This document shows, one piece after another, positions 6,852 through 15,864 of a stretch of DNA of 40,991 nt. Made by a program: the position numbers and the translations under genes. This stretch comes from Lachnospiraceae bacterium. Its GTDB lineage: Bacteria; Bacillota; Clostridia; Lachnospirales; Lachnospiraceae. Within the stretch, counting starts at the first letter, position 1; each line of letters begins with the position of its first letter. Where the stretch lies: positions 1 to 40,991 of the forward strand of contig QXWV01000058.1 of the NCBI GenBank assembly GCA_009911195.1, given 5' to 3'. Under the pieces are notes generated by a model. The model worked only from the letters and a program-made list of their open reading frames with translations, ran no database searches and was not told the origin of the DNA.

Positions 6852-8177
6852 TTACCGGAAAAATTTCTCCCATTTATGCCCTCTGTAACGCAATCCATAG
6901 CACCCTGCCCGAAATGCCCAGTCTATCGTCATCGCAATCCAGACCCCCAATAATCCCATGTTAAACCTACTATGGAAAACATAAGATGCACCAATCCGGA
7001 ATATCCACATGGAGCCAATTGCAATAAACATTGTCCACACCACATCCCCGGCTGCCCGCAAAGTATTCGGCAACGTAAACGAAGGCACCCATATAAGCAT
7101 CGCCAGAACCGCATGGTAACGGATGACTTGAATGGCCAACTGTTCCGTTTCCGCACTCAAGTGATAAATTTTCATAATCCATGGCGAAAAACCAATCAAT
7201 ACCGCCGACAATGCCGAAATACTTATCACTGCAATCATCATCAGCTTTTTTGTATAATATCTTGCCTGTTCAAACTCCCCTGCCCCTATACATACCGCCG
7301 CTACAGACACTAATGCCAGCCCTATCGCCTGTCCGGGCAGGACATTAAATCCAGCCAGTGTATTGCATACTGCATTTGCCGCCATCGCATATGTTCCAAA
7401 TGTAGAAATCAGGCTAAGCAACATAATTTTTCCAAGCTGGAACAGGCTGTTCTCCACCCCATTTGGTATCCCTATATACAAAATTTTTTTAATCAGCCTG
7501 CCGTTTATATGCCAGCTAAGGCGTCCTTTAATATGAATCTGCCTATCCGTTTGAAACATCATACAAAAAATAACAATCGCCGCCACTGTCCTCGAAACTG
7601 TTGTGGCAATTGCCGCGCCGGCAACTCCCATGCCTGCCCCGAATATCAATATCGCATTTCCAATCACATTTATTGCGTTCATTAAAATTGATATCAGCAG
7701 AGTAGTTTTGGCGCTATTCATGGCGCGGAACAAAGCCGCACAGGAATTATAGACTGCCAGCGGCACAATGGATATTGCAGTAATCAGAAGATAAGTCACC
7801 GCGCTGGACATAACTTTTGCTTCCACATTTCCAAATATCGCATACAAGAGTGGCCGATGGAATACCACCAGCATCAAAAAAATAACCGATGATGCCGCCA
7901 ATGAAAACAAAATCAGTTGCCATGCCGCCTTCCCTGCACTTTCAGAATCTTTCTGACCGAGAAAATGGCCGGCTGCCACTGCGCCTCCCGTAGCCATCGC
8001 CGCTGTTATATTGATGACAAGGATATTAATATTGTCTACTAATGAAACACCTGATACCGCCGCTTCCCCTACACCGGAAATCATAACCGTATCTACCATA
8101 CCAACTAGAATTGCCAAGAATTGTTCCAAAACCAACGGCAGGATTAATTTCTTTAAATCTTTATTGGAGTACAGCAT
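6852..8177 (-). CDS. MATE family efflux transporter
   Basis: Multidrug and toxin extrusion protein, an inner-membrane antiporter driven by Na+ or H+, 441 residues, with about 12 hydrophobic segments. The two-fold repeated MATE pattern is visible: LILPLVLEQFLAILVGMVDT near the N-terminus and LIKKILYIGIPNGVENSLFQ at the start of the second half. SRTVAAIVIF and ALRAAGDVVWT are also typical. It lies upstream of guaA on the same strand, but a separate promoter between them makes cotranscription uncertain. The substrate cannot be read from the sequence. Confidence 0.92.
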   Translation of the reverse strand: MLYSNKDLKKLILPLVLEQFLAILVGMVDTVMISGVGEAAVSGVSLVDNINILVINITAAMATGGAVAAGHFLGQKDSESAGKAAWQLILFSLAASSVIFLMLVVFHRPLLYAIFGNVEAKVMSSAVTYLLITAISIVPLAVYNSCAALFRAMNSAKTTLLISILMNAINVIGNAILIFGAGMGVAGAAIATTVSRTVAAIVIFCMMFQTDRQIHIKGRLSWHINGRLIKKILYIGIPNGVENSLFQLGKIMLLSLISTFGTYAMAANAVCNTLAGFNVLPGQAIGLALVSVAAVCIGAGEFEQARYYTKKLMMIAVISISALSAVLIGFSPWIMKIYHLSAETEQLAIQVIRYHAVLAMLIWVPSFTLPNTLRAAGDVVWTMFIAIGSMWIFRIGASYVFHSRFNMGLLGVWIAMTIDWAFRAGCYGLRYRGHKWEKFFR

Positions 8178-8444
8178 TTTGTCCCATTTCCTTCATATTG
8201 TGTTTATTAAAATGTATTTTGCTTCCGTATACAGTTCCCTATGTTATTGTAGTACTATTTATGAAAAATGTAAATTATTTTTCACCTATAAAATTATAGC
8301 CATAAATGCTGTCATATTTCCCCCATTTCCGCATGGCTTTATTGTACTCAAATTTATTTGACTTTATCATGTTTGTGGATACCGTACAGACACAAACTTA
8401 GGATTGTGGCCTACACAATTCAACCCCCTTGCTACAGTTCCGCC

Positions 8445-8483
8445 TATGGGGCAGTGATGCGGCAGGATACTGCCCATAAGGAA
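8445..8483. repeat. Hairpin downstream of spoIIID
   Basis: CCTATGGGGCAGT and ACTGCCCATAAGG form an inverted repeat of about 12 bp around a 13-base loop. There is no T-run on either side, so termination would be Rho-dependent or absent. The rest of 8178-8512, between the MATE start and the spoIIID stop, holds no gene I can support. Confidence 0.35.
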
Positions 8484-8512
8484 TGAACTGCTTAACGATT
8501 GCCAATCTGCAA

Positions 8513-8770
8513 TCACAGCTTTATCTGGTGCAGATATTTTTCTTTTGTGGCAAGCCCGCCCCTGATATGGCGCTCTGATTTATTGATATCAAGTACTTTT
8601 CTCGCTTCCTTCGCAAGCGTAGGGTTAATCTGCATCAGGCGGTCTGTGACATCTTTATGTACCGTGGACTTGCTAATTCCGAACTGCTTCGCTGTCTGTC
8701 TTACAGTGGCATTATTTTCAATAATATAATTAGCAATATCAATTGCTCTTTCCTCGATATAATCCTTCAA
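8513..8770 (-). CDS. spoIIID: Sporulation transcriptional regulator SpoIIID
   Basis: Mother-cell DNA-binding protein that activates or represses many sigma-E-dependent genes during spore formation. It is 85 residues, the normal family size, with the diagnostic HTH VRQTAKQFGISKSTVHKDVT at residues 23-42 and the RHIRGGLATKEKY basic tail. The start is a TTG, supported by GAGGGG seven bases upstream and by alignment of MKDYIEERAI with the family N-terminus. It stands alone between the MATE gene and the sugar-binding protein. Its presence indicates a spore-forming host. Confidence 0.95.
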   Translation of the reverse strand: MKDYIEERAIDIANYIIENNATVRQTAKQFGISKSTVHKDVTDRLMQINPTLAKEARKVLDINKSERHIRGGLATKEKYLHQIKL

Positions 8771-8928
8771 AAGAAATCCCCTCAGAACACTTTTTTACAT
8801 TGTATGAATGGTTCTGGGGGGTTATGACTGTTTATGAAGCAATATTCTGTAAGGGCATCCCCGCATATTAAATACTGTAATTCCGAATTTTCATGCGCAG
8901 GGATTCTGCCATCCGAATCTTATAACAC

Positions 8929-8976
8929 AAAAAAACCGCTTTCGCCGCCTTAATACATCATCAGCAGCGAAAGCGG
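8929..8976 (-). terminator. Terminator of the sugar-binding protein gene
   Basis: On the minus strand CCGCTTTCGCTGC and GGCGGCGAAAGCGG form a strong stem followed by seven T, some 50 bases past the stop codon. Confidence 0.85.
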
Positions 8977-9028
8977 CCTCACATTTTAGAAGTTCAGGTT
9001 CAATCCCCGTAAGAAATCGGGTAAAATA

Positions 9029-10387
9029 CTATTGTATTTCCATCTTCGCATTATAGCTTTGTTCCATTGCAGTGCATGCCCCTTCTACTGCCCCTGCATC
9101 TTCTGCCAGGATAGAGGCTCCGGTAATACACATATCATCCCACATACCGTTCGGTAGATACTCACGGTCAAAATAAGGGAAAATCCGGCTTGATGCCATA
9201 TATTTTTCCAAATCGGACGTAATAATCCCCGTATCGCTTGTTACCCCTTCAAAGCTTGCCGGTGCACCGTCTGCCGATGCTATCTTCGCCATATTGTCAT
9301 CCTGCGCAAAATAGCTGAGCAGTTCTAATGCTGCTTCTTTATTCTCAGAATCTTTCCATACACCTATTGCGATTCTCTCACCGCCAATCAGGGTCGGCTC
9401 GTCCGTATCGCTGCTTGCAGGTACGCTCATAAAGCCCAAGTTTACATCCGGATTTACGGACTGCATCTCATTTACTGCGCTATTTCCAAGAAATACAAAC
9501 GCAACTTTGTCTTCAGCCATAGCTTTTATCTGCGCATTGTAGTCCGCAGTCAGACAGTCAACATTGAAATAGCCTGCCGCTTTCCAGTCTGCCATCATTT
9601 GTGCTATACCATTCCAGTTTGACCAGTCGAAACTCCCATCCTTCAAAGCTTCCCTATGATTATTATTCTCATCCGTAATCAGATATGAAGGTGCAACCCA
9701 ATCGAAGAACTGTCCGATTGTCCAGTTATCTTTTCCTCCAATATGTACTGGTGTATATCCAGCATCCTTTATCGTTCCAAGTGCCTGTGTAAAAGCGTCC
9801 CATGTTGTCAAATCATCCACATTTACTCCTGCGGCATCCAATACAGTCTTGTTATAAATAATTCCCGCTACATCTACATCAACCGGAAGGCAATAGAAGT
9901 TTCCGCTTTCACTGTCTACAACAATCTGCTTTGCAGATTCTGACAGCCTAGAAGCCCATTCCTGGTTGTTAAGCGGCTCCAGATACTGTCCGTACCTTGC
10001 AATACTCCATCCATGGGTAGTGAATAAATCCGGAAGCTGGTTTGCTGCCATCTTAGTCTTCATTAATTCTTCATAGCTTGCTCCCGGTGAACTGTATTCC
10101 ACTACAGCCCCTGTATCCGCTTCGAACTTTGCAATGACCTCTTCCATTACCTCACTCTGCACACCTGCAATATTGCTCATGAAGCTTAATGTTACACCTT
10201 CATACTTGTTTCCCGAAGCATTGTCTGTTCCCTCAGCATTTCCCTCTGCGGTATCCGCCTCTGCTTCCTGAACCGGAGCAGCTTCTTCCGGTTTCGCTTC
10301 CGGTTCGGCCGGCCTTGAGGAGCATCCCGCCAATGCCGTCACCATCAAGCCTGCTGCTAACATAATACTCACCATTCTCTTTTTCAT
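9029..10387 (-). CDS. Carbohydrate ABC transporter substrate-binding lipoprotein
   Basis: Extracellular solute-binding protein of family 1 (MalE/UgpB-like), 452 residues, anchored by lipid. The signal peptide MKKRMVSIMLAAGLMVTALA ends in lipobox ALAGC, followed by an acidic Ala/Glu-rich linker to about residue 60. The ligand-binding fold follows (VTLSFMSNIAGVQSEVMEEV, and AVEGACTAMEQSYN at the C-terminus). It delivers sugar to the two permeases at 13906-15608, whose genes are on the same strand but 3.5 kb upstream, beyond the two-component genes. No ATPase is nearby, so it probably shares an MsmX-type ATPase encoded elsewhere. The sugar is unknown. Confidence 0.92.
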   Translation of the reverse strand: MKKRMVSIMLAAGLMVTALAGCSSRPAEPEAKPEEAAPVQEAEADTAEGNAEGTDNASGNKYEGVTLSFMSNIAGVQSEVMEEVIAKFEADTGAVVEYSSPGASYEELMKTKMAANQLPDLFTTHGWSIARYGQYLEPLNNQEWASRLSESAKQIVVDSESGNFYCLPVDVDVAGIIYNKTVLDAAGVNVDDLTTWDAFTQALGTIKDAGYTPVHIGGKDNWTIGQFFDWVAPSYLITDENNNHREALKDGSFDWSNWNGIAQMMADWKAAGYFNVDCLTADYNAQIKAMAEDKVAFVFLGNSAVNEMQSVNPDVNLGFMSVPASSDTDEPTLIGGERIAIGVWKDSENKEAALELLSYFAQDDNMAKIASADGAPASFEGVTSDTGIITSDLEKYMASSRIFPYFDREYLPNGMWDDMCITGASILAEDAGAVEGACTAMEQSYNAKMEIQ

Positions 10388-10436
10388 CTATCCATTCTCC
10401 TTTCCATGTCACATCTCATGCAACTTTTATGTTCAC

Positions 10437-10501
10437 ATTTTAGCAATGGTTGTGCCCTTTTTAAATGCCCCATTCTTAAGTTTCAAATGTCCTTTTTTAT
10501 G
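10437..10501 (-). promoter_or_regulatory. Conserved upstream block of the binding-protein gene (likely response-regulator site)
   Basis: This 65-bp block matches 15689-15753 at 52 positions, including CATTCTTAAGTTT. On the minus strand two half-sites, GGACATTT (10485-10492) and GGGCATTT (10463-10470), repeat at 22 bp, the two-turn spacing of AraC-type regulators. A TAAAAT box at its downstream end may be the -10; no good -35 is present, as expected for an activated promoter. Confidence 0.6.
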
Positions 10502-10521
10502 TTTTATTATCACCGCCCCCA

Positions 10522-10555
10522 GGCTCTGCGCTGCCCATGAAAATTGATTTCCGTG
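10522..10555. repeat. Fragment resembling the end of the fold-back element at 29765-30081
   Basis: GCGCTGCCCATGAAAATTGATTTCCG closely matches the outer end of the right arm at about 30050-30079, with a four-base gap and a few substitutions. No second arm is visible, so this would be a decayed or solo end. It lies in the divergent intergenic region between the binding-protein and kinase genes; apart from the regulatory block and kinase promoter, the rest of 10388-10696 shows nothing further. Confidence 0.4.
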
Positions 10556-10696
10556 AGCAAAAACAATATGTACTTTTTTTGTTGTGTACTTTATAATAAT
10601 CTCATATGAAAGCCAAATATTTTATATCAACATTCTGATAAAAGGTAAACGATAAATATAGTTCATAATTATTGTAGAAAGGTTTTAGAGATAACC

Positions 10697-12436
10697 ATGA
10701 AAATTTCCTACACGTTCCGGCACAAATTATCCATTATCTATATAATCAGTTGCATCATACCATTCTTATTAACTTTAATTGTATCAGCTTTCTTTTTTTA
10801 CCAGACATACCGGAGCGACATTTCAGAATTAAATACGGCTCTTCTTTCCTCTACAGCAAGCCATGTGGAAACTTATCTGAAAGATTTGAACGCATTGACG
10901 CTGGCTCCCTATTCCTACACAGAACTTATGAACTATATGGAAGAAATGAAAAAGGGGGATTCCTCAGGAAGCACGTACCATCAATACCAGCTACAGCAAA
11001 AATACCAGCGTTCCATATCCCAGATTATTTATACAAACAGGGATGATATTCTAAGTATTATTTATATTCCGTTTACATCGGAGAATACCCTTTCGGACTC
11101 CGCAATTATTATATCAAAAAATACAACCAAAATTCAGTCCATAGAAAGTGCTGTTATACAAAACAAAGAGTGGCAGGATGCCGTCATTGCCCAAGGCGGC
11201 TCCTCCTATTTCCATTACACAAATGACTATACGTTTACATCCCCCCTGCTGGCAGATAGCTTCTTTTTCTCCACCAGCCGCCTGATAAGGGATGCTATTA
11301 CCGACAAACCAATCGGAATCCTGCGCCTCGATGTATATGACAACGCACTGGTAAACATGCTAAAAAATATTAAACTTGGGGAAAATAATGCCCTCCTACT
11401 TATTGATAAAAATAACCAGATACTCTACCAGACAAAGGACATAGGAGAGCTTACGCATTCGCTTCTTCCCGACATGCCTCCAAAAATTACAGACGGCGAA
11501 ACCTATTCCGTCCAGTACTATCCGATTAACGGTGCAGACTGGACACTGGCGGTCCTCTCCAACCAGAATGGCATTCATCGCTTTTTTTCCACCATCGGCA
11601 TTTTCCTTCTGGTGGTCACAGTGCTTTTTCTGGCTTTATCTATTGGTATCTATTCCAGCAATTCCCGTTCCTTGGTGCAAACGATTAACCGCATTCTGGA
11701 TGTCCTTCAACATGCAGAGCAGGGGGATTTATCCCAACGAGTGAATGCCCTGGGCGATGACCAGTTGTCCATCATCGGAAATGCCCTGGACAGAATGGTA
11801 GGCAGGCTGCAAGTACATATTCAGAATGAATATATCTCCGTCATCAAATGCCAGGAAATGGAATATATTGCCCTTCAGTCCCAAATCAATCCTCATTTCC
11901 TGTACAATGTGCTAAACAGTATTCTGGTCATGAATAGCCTGGGGGATACCAATATGGTCAAGGAATCCATTCTGCACCTGAATAAGCTTTTGCGCTATTC
12001 TTGTACGCGCGGCGAAAAAACTACCGTATTACAGGAATGCGATTTCCTTGTACAATATCTGGAGCTACAATGTATCCGCTACAGCGACCGGCTTCAGTAC
12101 AATATTGATGTTGCTCCGGATGCCGGTAAATGTATAATTCCCAAATTCCTGCTACAGCCCTTGGTAGAGAACAGCATTGTCCATGGAATGGAGCCCTATG
12201 ACATACAGATATTCATAAATATCCGTGCGGCAATCAAGGATGGGCAGCTCTTTATTACAGTAGAGGACAATGGTGTCGGATTCCACCCCGATGAATCTTC
12301 ATCCCCAAAAAATGTAGGGCTGGATAGTGTACAGTCCCGCCTTCATCTGTTTGAAGCAGACAGTTCTTTCTTATTAGAAAGTTCACCGGAAACGGGTACT
12401 TCCATAACCATTATAACAAGAGTCCGGGAGGTTTGA
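10697..12436 (+). CDS. YesM/LytS-type sensor histidine kinase
   Basis: Membrane sensor kinase of 579 residues. TM1 lies at about residues 12-35 (IISCIIPFLLTLIVSAFF), an extracellular Cache-like sensor region to about 290, TM2 at about 296-320 (TIGIFLLVVTVLFLALSIGI), then HAMP to about 375. The His_kinase domain has its phospho-acceptor in QSQINPHFLYNVLNSIL, and the HATPase has LLQPLVENSIVHGM (N box) and VEDNGVGF (G box). The gene runs into the response regulator with two bases between stop and ATG. Position inside the split ABC importer locus indicates that it senses the imported sugar or its binding protein. Confidence 0.93.
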   Translation: MKISYTFRHKLSIIYIISCIIPFLLTLIVSAFFFYQTYRSDISELNTALLSSTASHVETYLKDLNALTLAPYSYTELMNYMEEMKKGDSSGSTYHQYQLQQKYQRSISQIIYTNRDDILSIIYIPFTSENTLSDSAIIISKNTTKIQSIESAVIQNKEWQDAVIAQGGSSYFHYTNDYTFTSPLLADSFFFSTSRLIRDAITDKPIGILRLDVYDNALVNMLKNIKLGENNALLLIDKNNQILYQTKDIGELTHSLLPDMPPKITDGETYSVQYYPINGADWTLAVLSNQNGIHRFFSTIGIFLLVVTVLFLALSIGIYSSNSRSLVQTINRILDVLQHAEQGDLSQRVNALGDDQLSIIGNALDRMVGRLQVHIQNEYISVIKCQEMEYIALQSQINPHFLYNVLNSILVMNSLGDTNMVKESILHLNKLLRYSCTRGEKTTVLQECDFLVQYLELQCIRYSDRLQYNIDVAPDAGKCIIPKFLLQPLVENSIVHGMEPYDIQIFINIRAAIKDGQLFITVEDNGVGFHPDESSSPKNVGLDSVQSRLHLFEADSSFLLESSPETGTSITIITRVREV

Positions 12437-12438
12437 TT

Positions 12439-13913
12439 ATGATTATTTTAATTGCAGATGACGAAAATCTGGTACGTTTGGGCCTCAAAAAAATTATCAA
12501 AGATACTTATCTGGAGAATATTGAAATTCTGGAAGCAAAAAACGGCCGTGAAATGCTGGAAGTATGCCGGAACATGGCTCCTGATTTGGCTTTCGTAGAT
12601 ATTAAAATGCCGCTTTTAAATGGCCTGGAAGCCATAGAGGCAGCCAAAGGATTCTGCCCGATACAACATGGATAATATTGAGCGGCTTTTCAGAATTTAA
12701 ATTTGCCCAAAATGCCATTTCTCTGGGTGTGAAGAACTATCTTCTCAAGCCATTGGAATCGGATGCCATTCAGCAGATTCTTCTGGATGCCCAGTCCACA
12801 GTCCGCCAAAAACATATAGACTCAAATCACTTATTTGAATTACAGGTTTCCCATCTGTTCAATTCGCCTGAAACAACCCGTAGCAGCAGCCTTTTTGACT
12901 TGCCCTCCGAACAATTGTATACAGCAATTCATTTTTATGAGAGTGATTTCACCAGCCAAACCAGCTCTGATTCCCTCTATAAATCTATGCTTCCGGAACT
13001 TCGGCAATGGTTGTCCTTGTGGCGTTCTCCCGAAGATTACTTTGCCTTGTTCTGCCTGCAGTCCGGCCTTCTCTGCCTGGTTCTCCGTGCTTCTCCAACC
13101 AGGACAAGACGTGTTTTCAACCATCTGTCAAAGCCTGGTATGCTTCATCCCCTGCAAGATACTTCCATTCTTTATTGCCAGAGCACCCAGGGGATTTCTG
13201 AGCTTTTTGACCAGAATACCTTTTTACAGGAGCATCTGCCCATGGCATTGTATATGCAAAAAGGAATCCCCCATGCCATTGAGGAATTCCACCTAATTCT
13301 CCAAAAACAAAATGCTTTCCCTTTTTCTCAAACACTGGATAAAATAATGCAGGCTTATGTAGAAAAAGATGTAATCCGTTATCAGAAATATCTGGAAAAG
13401 CTTAGAAATATGGATGGAGGAAAAGAACTGTTTGCTGAGTTCTTCTCCCCCATTATTGACAATCTTTCCCAAACGCTGGAACTGGACTGCTCCACACCTG
13501 ATTATGCGGATTTCTGCCGCCAGCTCCATCGTCAGTCGAAAAATATGTACGAAAATGCTGCCATCATCCAACCGAATATTATAGAACAAGTTAAAAATTA
13601 TATTGAAATCAATTATGCCAACGATGTCAGTATTATTTCCCTTGGAGAGACGTTTTCCCTCGCCCCAACCTACCTGAGCAAAATTTTTCATGAAAAAGTC
13701 GGCACAAAGCTAATTGACTATGTTATGGAGGTCCGCATTCAAAATGCGAAACGTCTCATGACGGAAAATCCTGATATTCTGATTAAGAATGTTGCATTGT
13801 TGGTAGGGTACTACAGCACCAGGCACTTCAAAGATATCTTTTTAAAGCAGACCGGCATGCTGCCCTCCGAATTTCAAAAAGTGCTGAAAGGGAAACCACA
13901 AGCACCTACTTAA
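12439..13913 (+). pseudogene. YesN-type AraC response regulator, broken by a one-base frameshift
   Basis: The receiver domain begins IILIADDENLVRLGLKKI, with acceptor Asp in FVDIKMP, then a stop appears at 12673. The other frame continues exactly where the receiver should: from GAT at 12660 it reads DTTWIILSGFSEF and KNYLLKP, and runs to a C-terminal AraC domain (IISLGETFSLAPTYLSKIFH, HFKDIFLKQTGMLPSEF). One base is missing at about 12657-12659, in a CCC run. No slippery heptamer for programmed -1 shifting is visible. The ATG at 12439 follows GGGAGG by seven bases. It is either a real inactivating mutation or a consensus error. If intact, it would activate the importer promoters. Its 3' end overlaps the permease gene tail to tail by eight bases. 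Confidence 0.85.
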
Positions 13914-14736
13914 TCGCACTGTCCAACATACCTTTAATAAAATATTTCTGGAGGCAAAGGTAAAGCGTCACGATGGGAATAATCCCCAGGAGCGCCCCGG
14001 CCGCCGCTGCGCCCATATTGCTCTGTGTTTGCGTAAAGAAACTGGCAACAGACAGGGTAACTGTTTTAATTTGCGGCGACTGCAGGAAGTAGAGGCCGAA
14101 CATATAATCATTCCAGCAGCTTACCCCTGTCATAATCACAACAGATGCCGTCACCGGCTTCAACTGAGGCAAAATAATGAGGAAAAAAACCTTTAACCGT
14201 GAACATCCGTCGATTGCTGCTGCTTCATCCAATGCCGACGGTATAGAGATAATAAAATTGGTGTACAGGAAAATACTTGTAGGCAACTGAAATGTTACCA
14301 AAATCATGATAATTCCCCAGTATGTACTGATTCCGCCGATATCTGCCATCAGACTGTACAATGGCACCAAAAGGCTTAATGCAGGCACCATCATCATACC
14401 CAGGCTAAATGTGCGCACTGCTTTGTTTAAGCGGGACTGATTTCTTGCCAAAGGATATGCTGCCAGGGCACCTATGATTGTGATTCCTAACACTGCACCG
14501 CCTGTTATGACTATGTTAGATAGAATACTTTTCATAATTTTTCCGTAGCGGATTGCTTCTTTGAAGTTATCCAGATACAAATATCCCGGAAAGACCCAGC
14601 GCGAACTCGTGTCATATGGGCTTTTCATTGCCACACCAATCATTATATAGAAAGGAATCAAATGAAATGCACAAATCAGCAATGCTATCATTGTACTGAT
14701 ATTGAGCTTTATTTTTATTCCGCCCTTTTTCATCAT
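13906..14736 (-). CDS. Carbohydrate ABC transporter permease (MalG/AraQ-like)
   Basis: Inner-membrane subunit of the sugar importer, 276 residues with six hydrophobic segments. The EAA loop that docks with the ATPase is visible as ALDEAAAIDGCSRLKVFFLI. The C-terminus YLCLQKYFIKGMLDSAIK is typical of the family (FVKGLTAGAVKG-like). GGAGGG precedes the ATG, and the start overlaps the stop of the upstream permease by four bases, so translation is probably coupled. Its stop codon overlaps the end of the opposing response-regulator gene, leaving no room for a terminator. Confidence 0.93.
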   Translation of the reverse strand: MMKKGGIKIKLNISTMIALLICAFHLIPFYIMIGVAMKSPYDTSSRWVFPGYLYLDNFKEAIRYGKIMKSILSNIVITGGAVLGITIIGALAAYPLARNQSRLNKAVRTFSLGMMMVPALSLLVPLYSLMADIGGISTYWGIIMILVTFQLPTSIFLYTNFIISIPSALDEAAAIDGCSRLKVFFLIILPQLKPVTASVVIMTGVSCWNDYMFGLYFLQSPQIKTVTLSVASFFTQTQSNMGAAAAGALLGIIPIVTLYLCLQKYFIKGMLDSAIK

Positions 14737-15608
14737 ACATTACCCTCCTTCTTTGAAAAATATTTCATTAGTACAATGCTCACTATCATAATTAAAATAA
14801 ATGAAAAAATACCAATTGTTGCTGAATACCCTGCATTCTGCCCCCGGAAATAAGTGTAGGATACAAGTGTGGCCAAGGAGTGGCTTGCGAATCCAGGGCC
14901 ACCGGCTGTCAATGATTGAATAATATCAAACAGTTTCAGACCTCCTATCAAATTCAGCATAACAGAGCTTGTTACCGCCGGAATTAACAACGGCCATGTA
15001 ATATAACGGAATTTCTGCCAGAATCCCGCCCCATCCAGTTCAGCCGCTTCGTAATAAGATGTGGAAATTCCCTGAAGCCCTGCAAGATATAGAATCATGG
15101 ATACTCCCACAAACTGAACGGAGTTAATTAATGTAATCAGTATGACTGCCCTTCGGCCGTTGCTCAGCCAGTCAACCGCTTCCAGCCCCAGCATTTGCAT
15201 AATGTCATTCAGCGCCCCGCCATCATACTGTAAAATAAAATAATACATATATCCCATAATCAGCGAAGCAACCATCGCTTGCATATAAATAACTGCCCTT
15301 GCCACATTTCTCCCCACAAATTTTCTATTCAGAAACAATGCGTATGCCAGCCCAAGAATATTCTGCAGCAAAGTACTTCCAAAGCCATATATAACCGTAT
15401 TAATCAGCGTTGTCTTGATGTGGCTGTCATGTATCAATGTCTCGTAATTTCTCAATCCCACATTGGAGTACTTTTGTGAGAAACCGTCCCAGTTTGTAAA
15501 AGAAATCTGAATCCCCTTCAGCAATGGATAAATTACAAATACTCCAAACAATACCAGTGCTGGAAGATAATAAATATTAATAATGCCCTTCTTCCATTTT
15601 TTCTTCAT
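14733..15608 (-). CDS. Carbohydrate ABC transporter permease (MalF/UgpA-like)
   Basis: Partner permease of 291 residues with six hydrophobic segments. An N-terminal IYYLPALVLFGVFVIYPLLK precedes the family motif ISFTNWDG, and the EAA loop is SYYEAAELDGAGFWQKFRYI. The ATG at 15608 is chosen because AAAGGAG lies upstream and the encoded MKKKWKKG start matches the family; the frame is open 39 codons further but without a ribosome site. First gene of the permease pair, under the regulatory block at 15689-15753. Confidence 0.92.
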   Translation of the reverse strand: MKKKWKKGIINIYYLPALVLFGVFVIYPLLKGIQISFTNWDGFSQKYSNVGLRNYETLIHDSHIKTTLINTVIYGFGSTLLQNILGLAYALFLNRKFVGRNVARAVIYMQAMVASLIMGYMYYFILQYDGGALNDIMQMLGLEAVDWLSNGRRAVILITLINSVQFVGVSMILYLAGLQGISTSYYEAAELDGAGFWQKFRYITWPLLIPAVTSSVMLNLIGGLKLFDIIQSLTAGGPGFASHSLATLVSYTYFRGQNAGYSATIGIFSFILIMIVSIVLMKYFSKKEGNV

Positions 15609-15688
15609 CCCATATCTCCTTTCCCCGCTGCTTATGCAACTTTCATGTAACAAAGCCTGTATCTGGGCTGCTTCATTTTTATAACCAT

Positions 15689-15753
15689 ATTTTAGCAATA
15701 GCCGTTTTCTTTTTAAATATCCCATTCTTAAGTTTGGAGTGTCCTTTTTTGTT
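15689..15753 (-). promoter_or_regulatory. Conserved upstream block of the permease operon
   Basis: Near-duplicate of 10437-10501. Half-sites GGACACTC (15737-15744) and GGATATTT (15715-15722) on the minus strand are again 22 bp apart, and TAAAAT closes the block. Shared control of the separated binding-protein and permease genes is the simplest reading. Confidence 0.6.
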
Positions 15754-15761
15754 TACCAGAA

Positions 15762-15831
15762 TGGATTAGGGTGTCAAAAGCCCTGGCCACGGAGTACTCC
15801 GTAGCCAGGGCTTTTTTGACACCCTAATCCA
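15762..15831. terminator. Long near-perfect hairpin after the DHHW gene
   Basis: Left arm 15762-15795 and right arm 15796-15831 pair almost completely: the outer TGGATTAGGGTGTCAAAA segment, the inner GCCCTGGC and a loopless ACGGAGT/ACTCCGT core, with a two-base bulge in the T-run and one mismatch. It can terminate in both directions because A/T-runs flank the GC core on both sides. It lies 34 bases beyond the DHHW stop and just upstream of the permease promoter. The long outer arms exceed a normal terminator and suggest a repeated intergenic element. Confidence 0.7.
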
Positions 15832-15864
15832 GAATAAAAAGTTTGAAAAGGCACAATAAATTTC

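Noticed and set aside
12655-12680. Programmed -1 frameshift in the response regulator
   Set aside because: No X-XXY-YYZ slippery heptamer and no family precedent; a deletion or sequence error is simpler.
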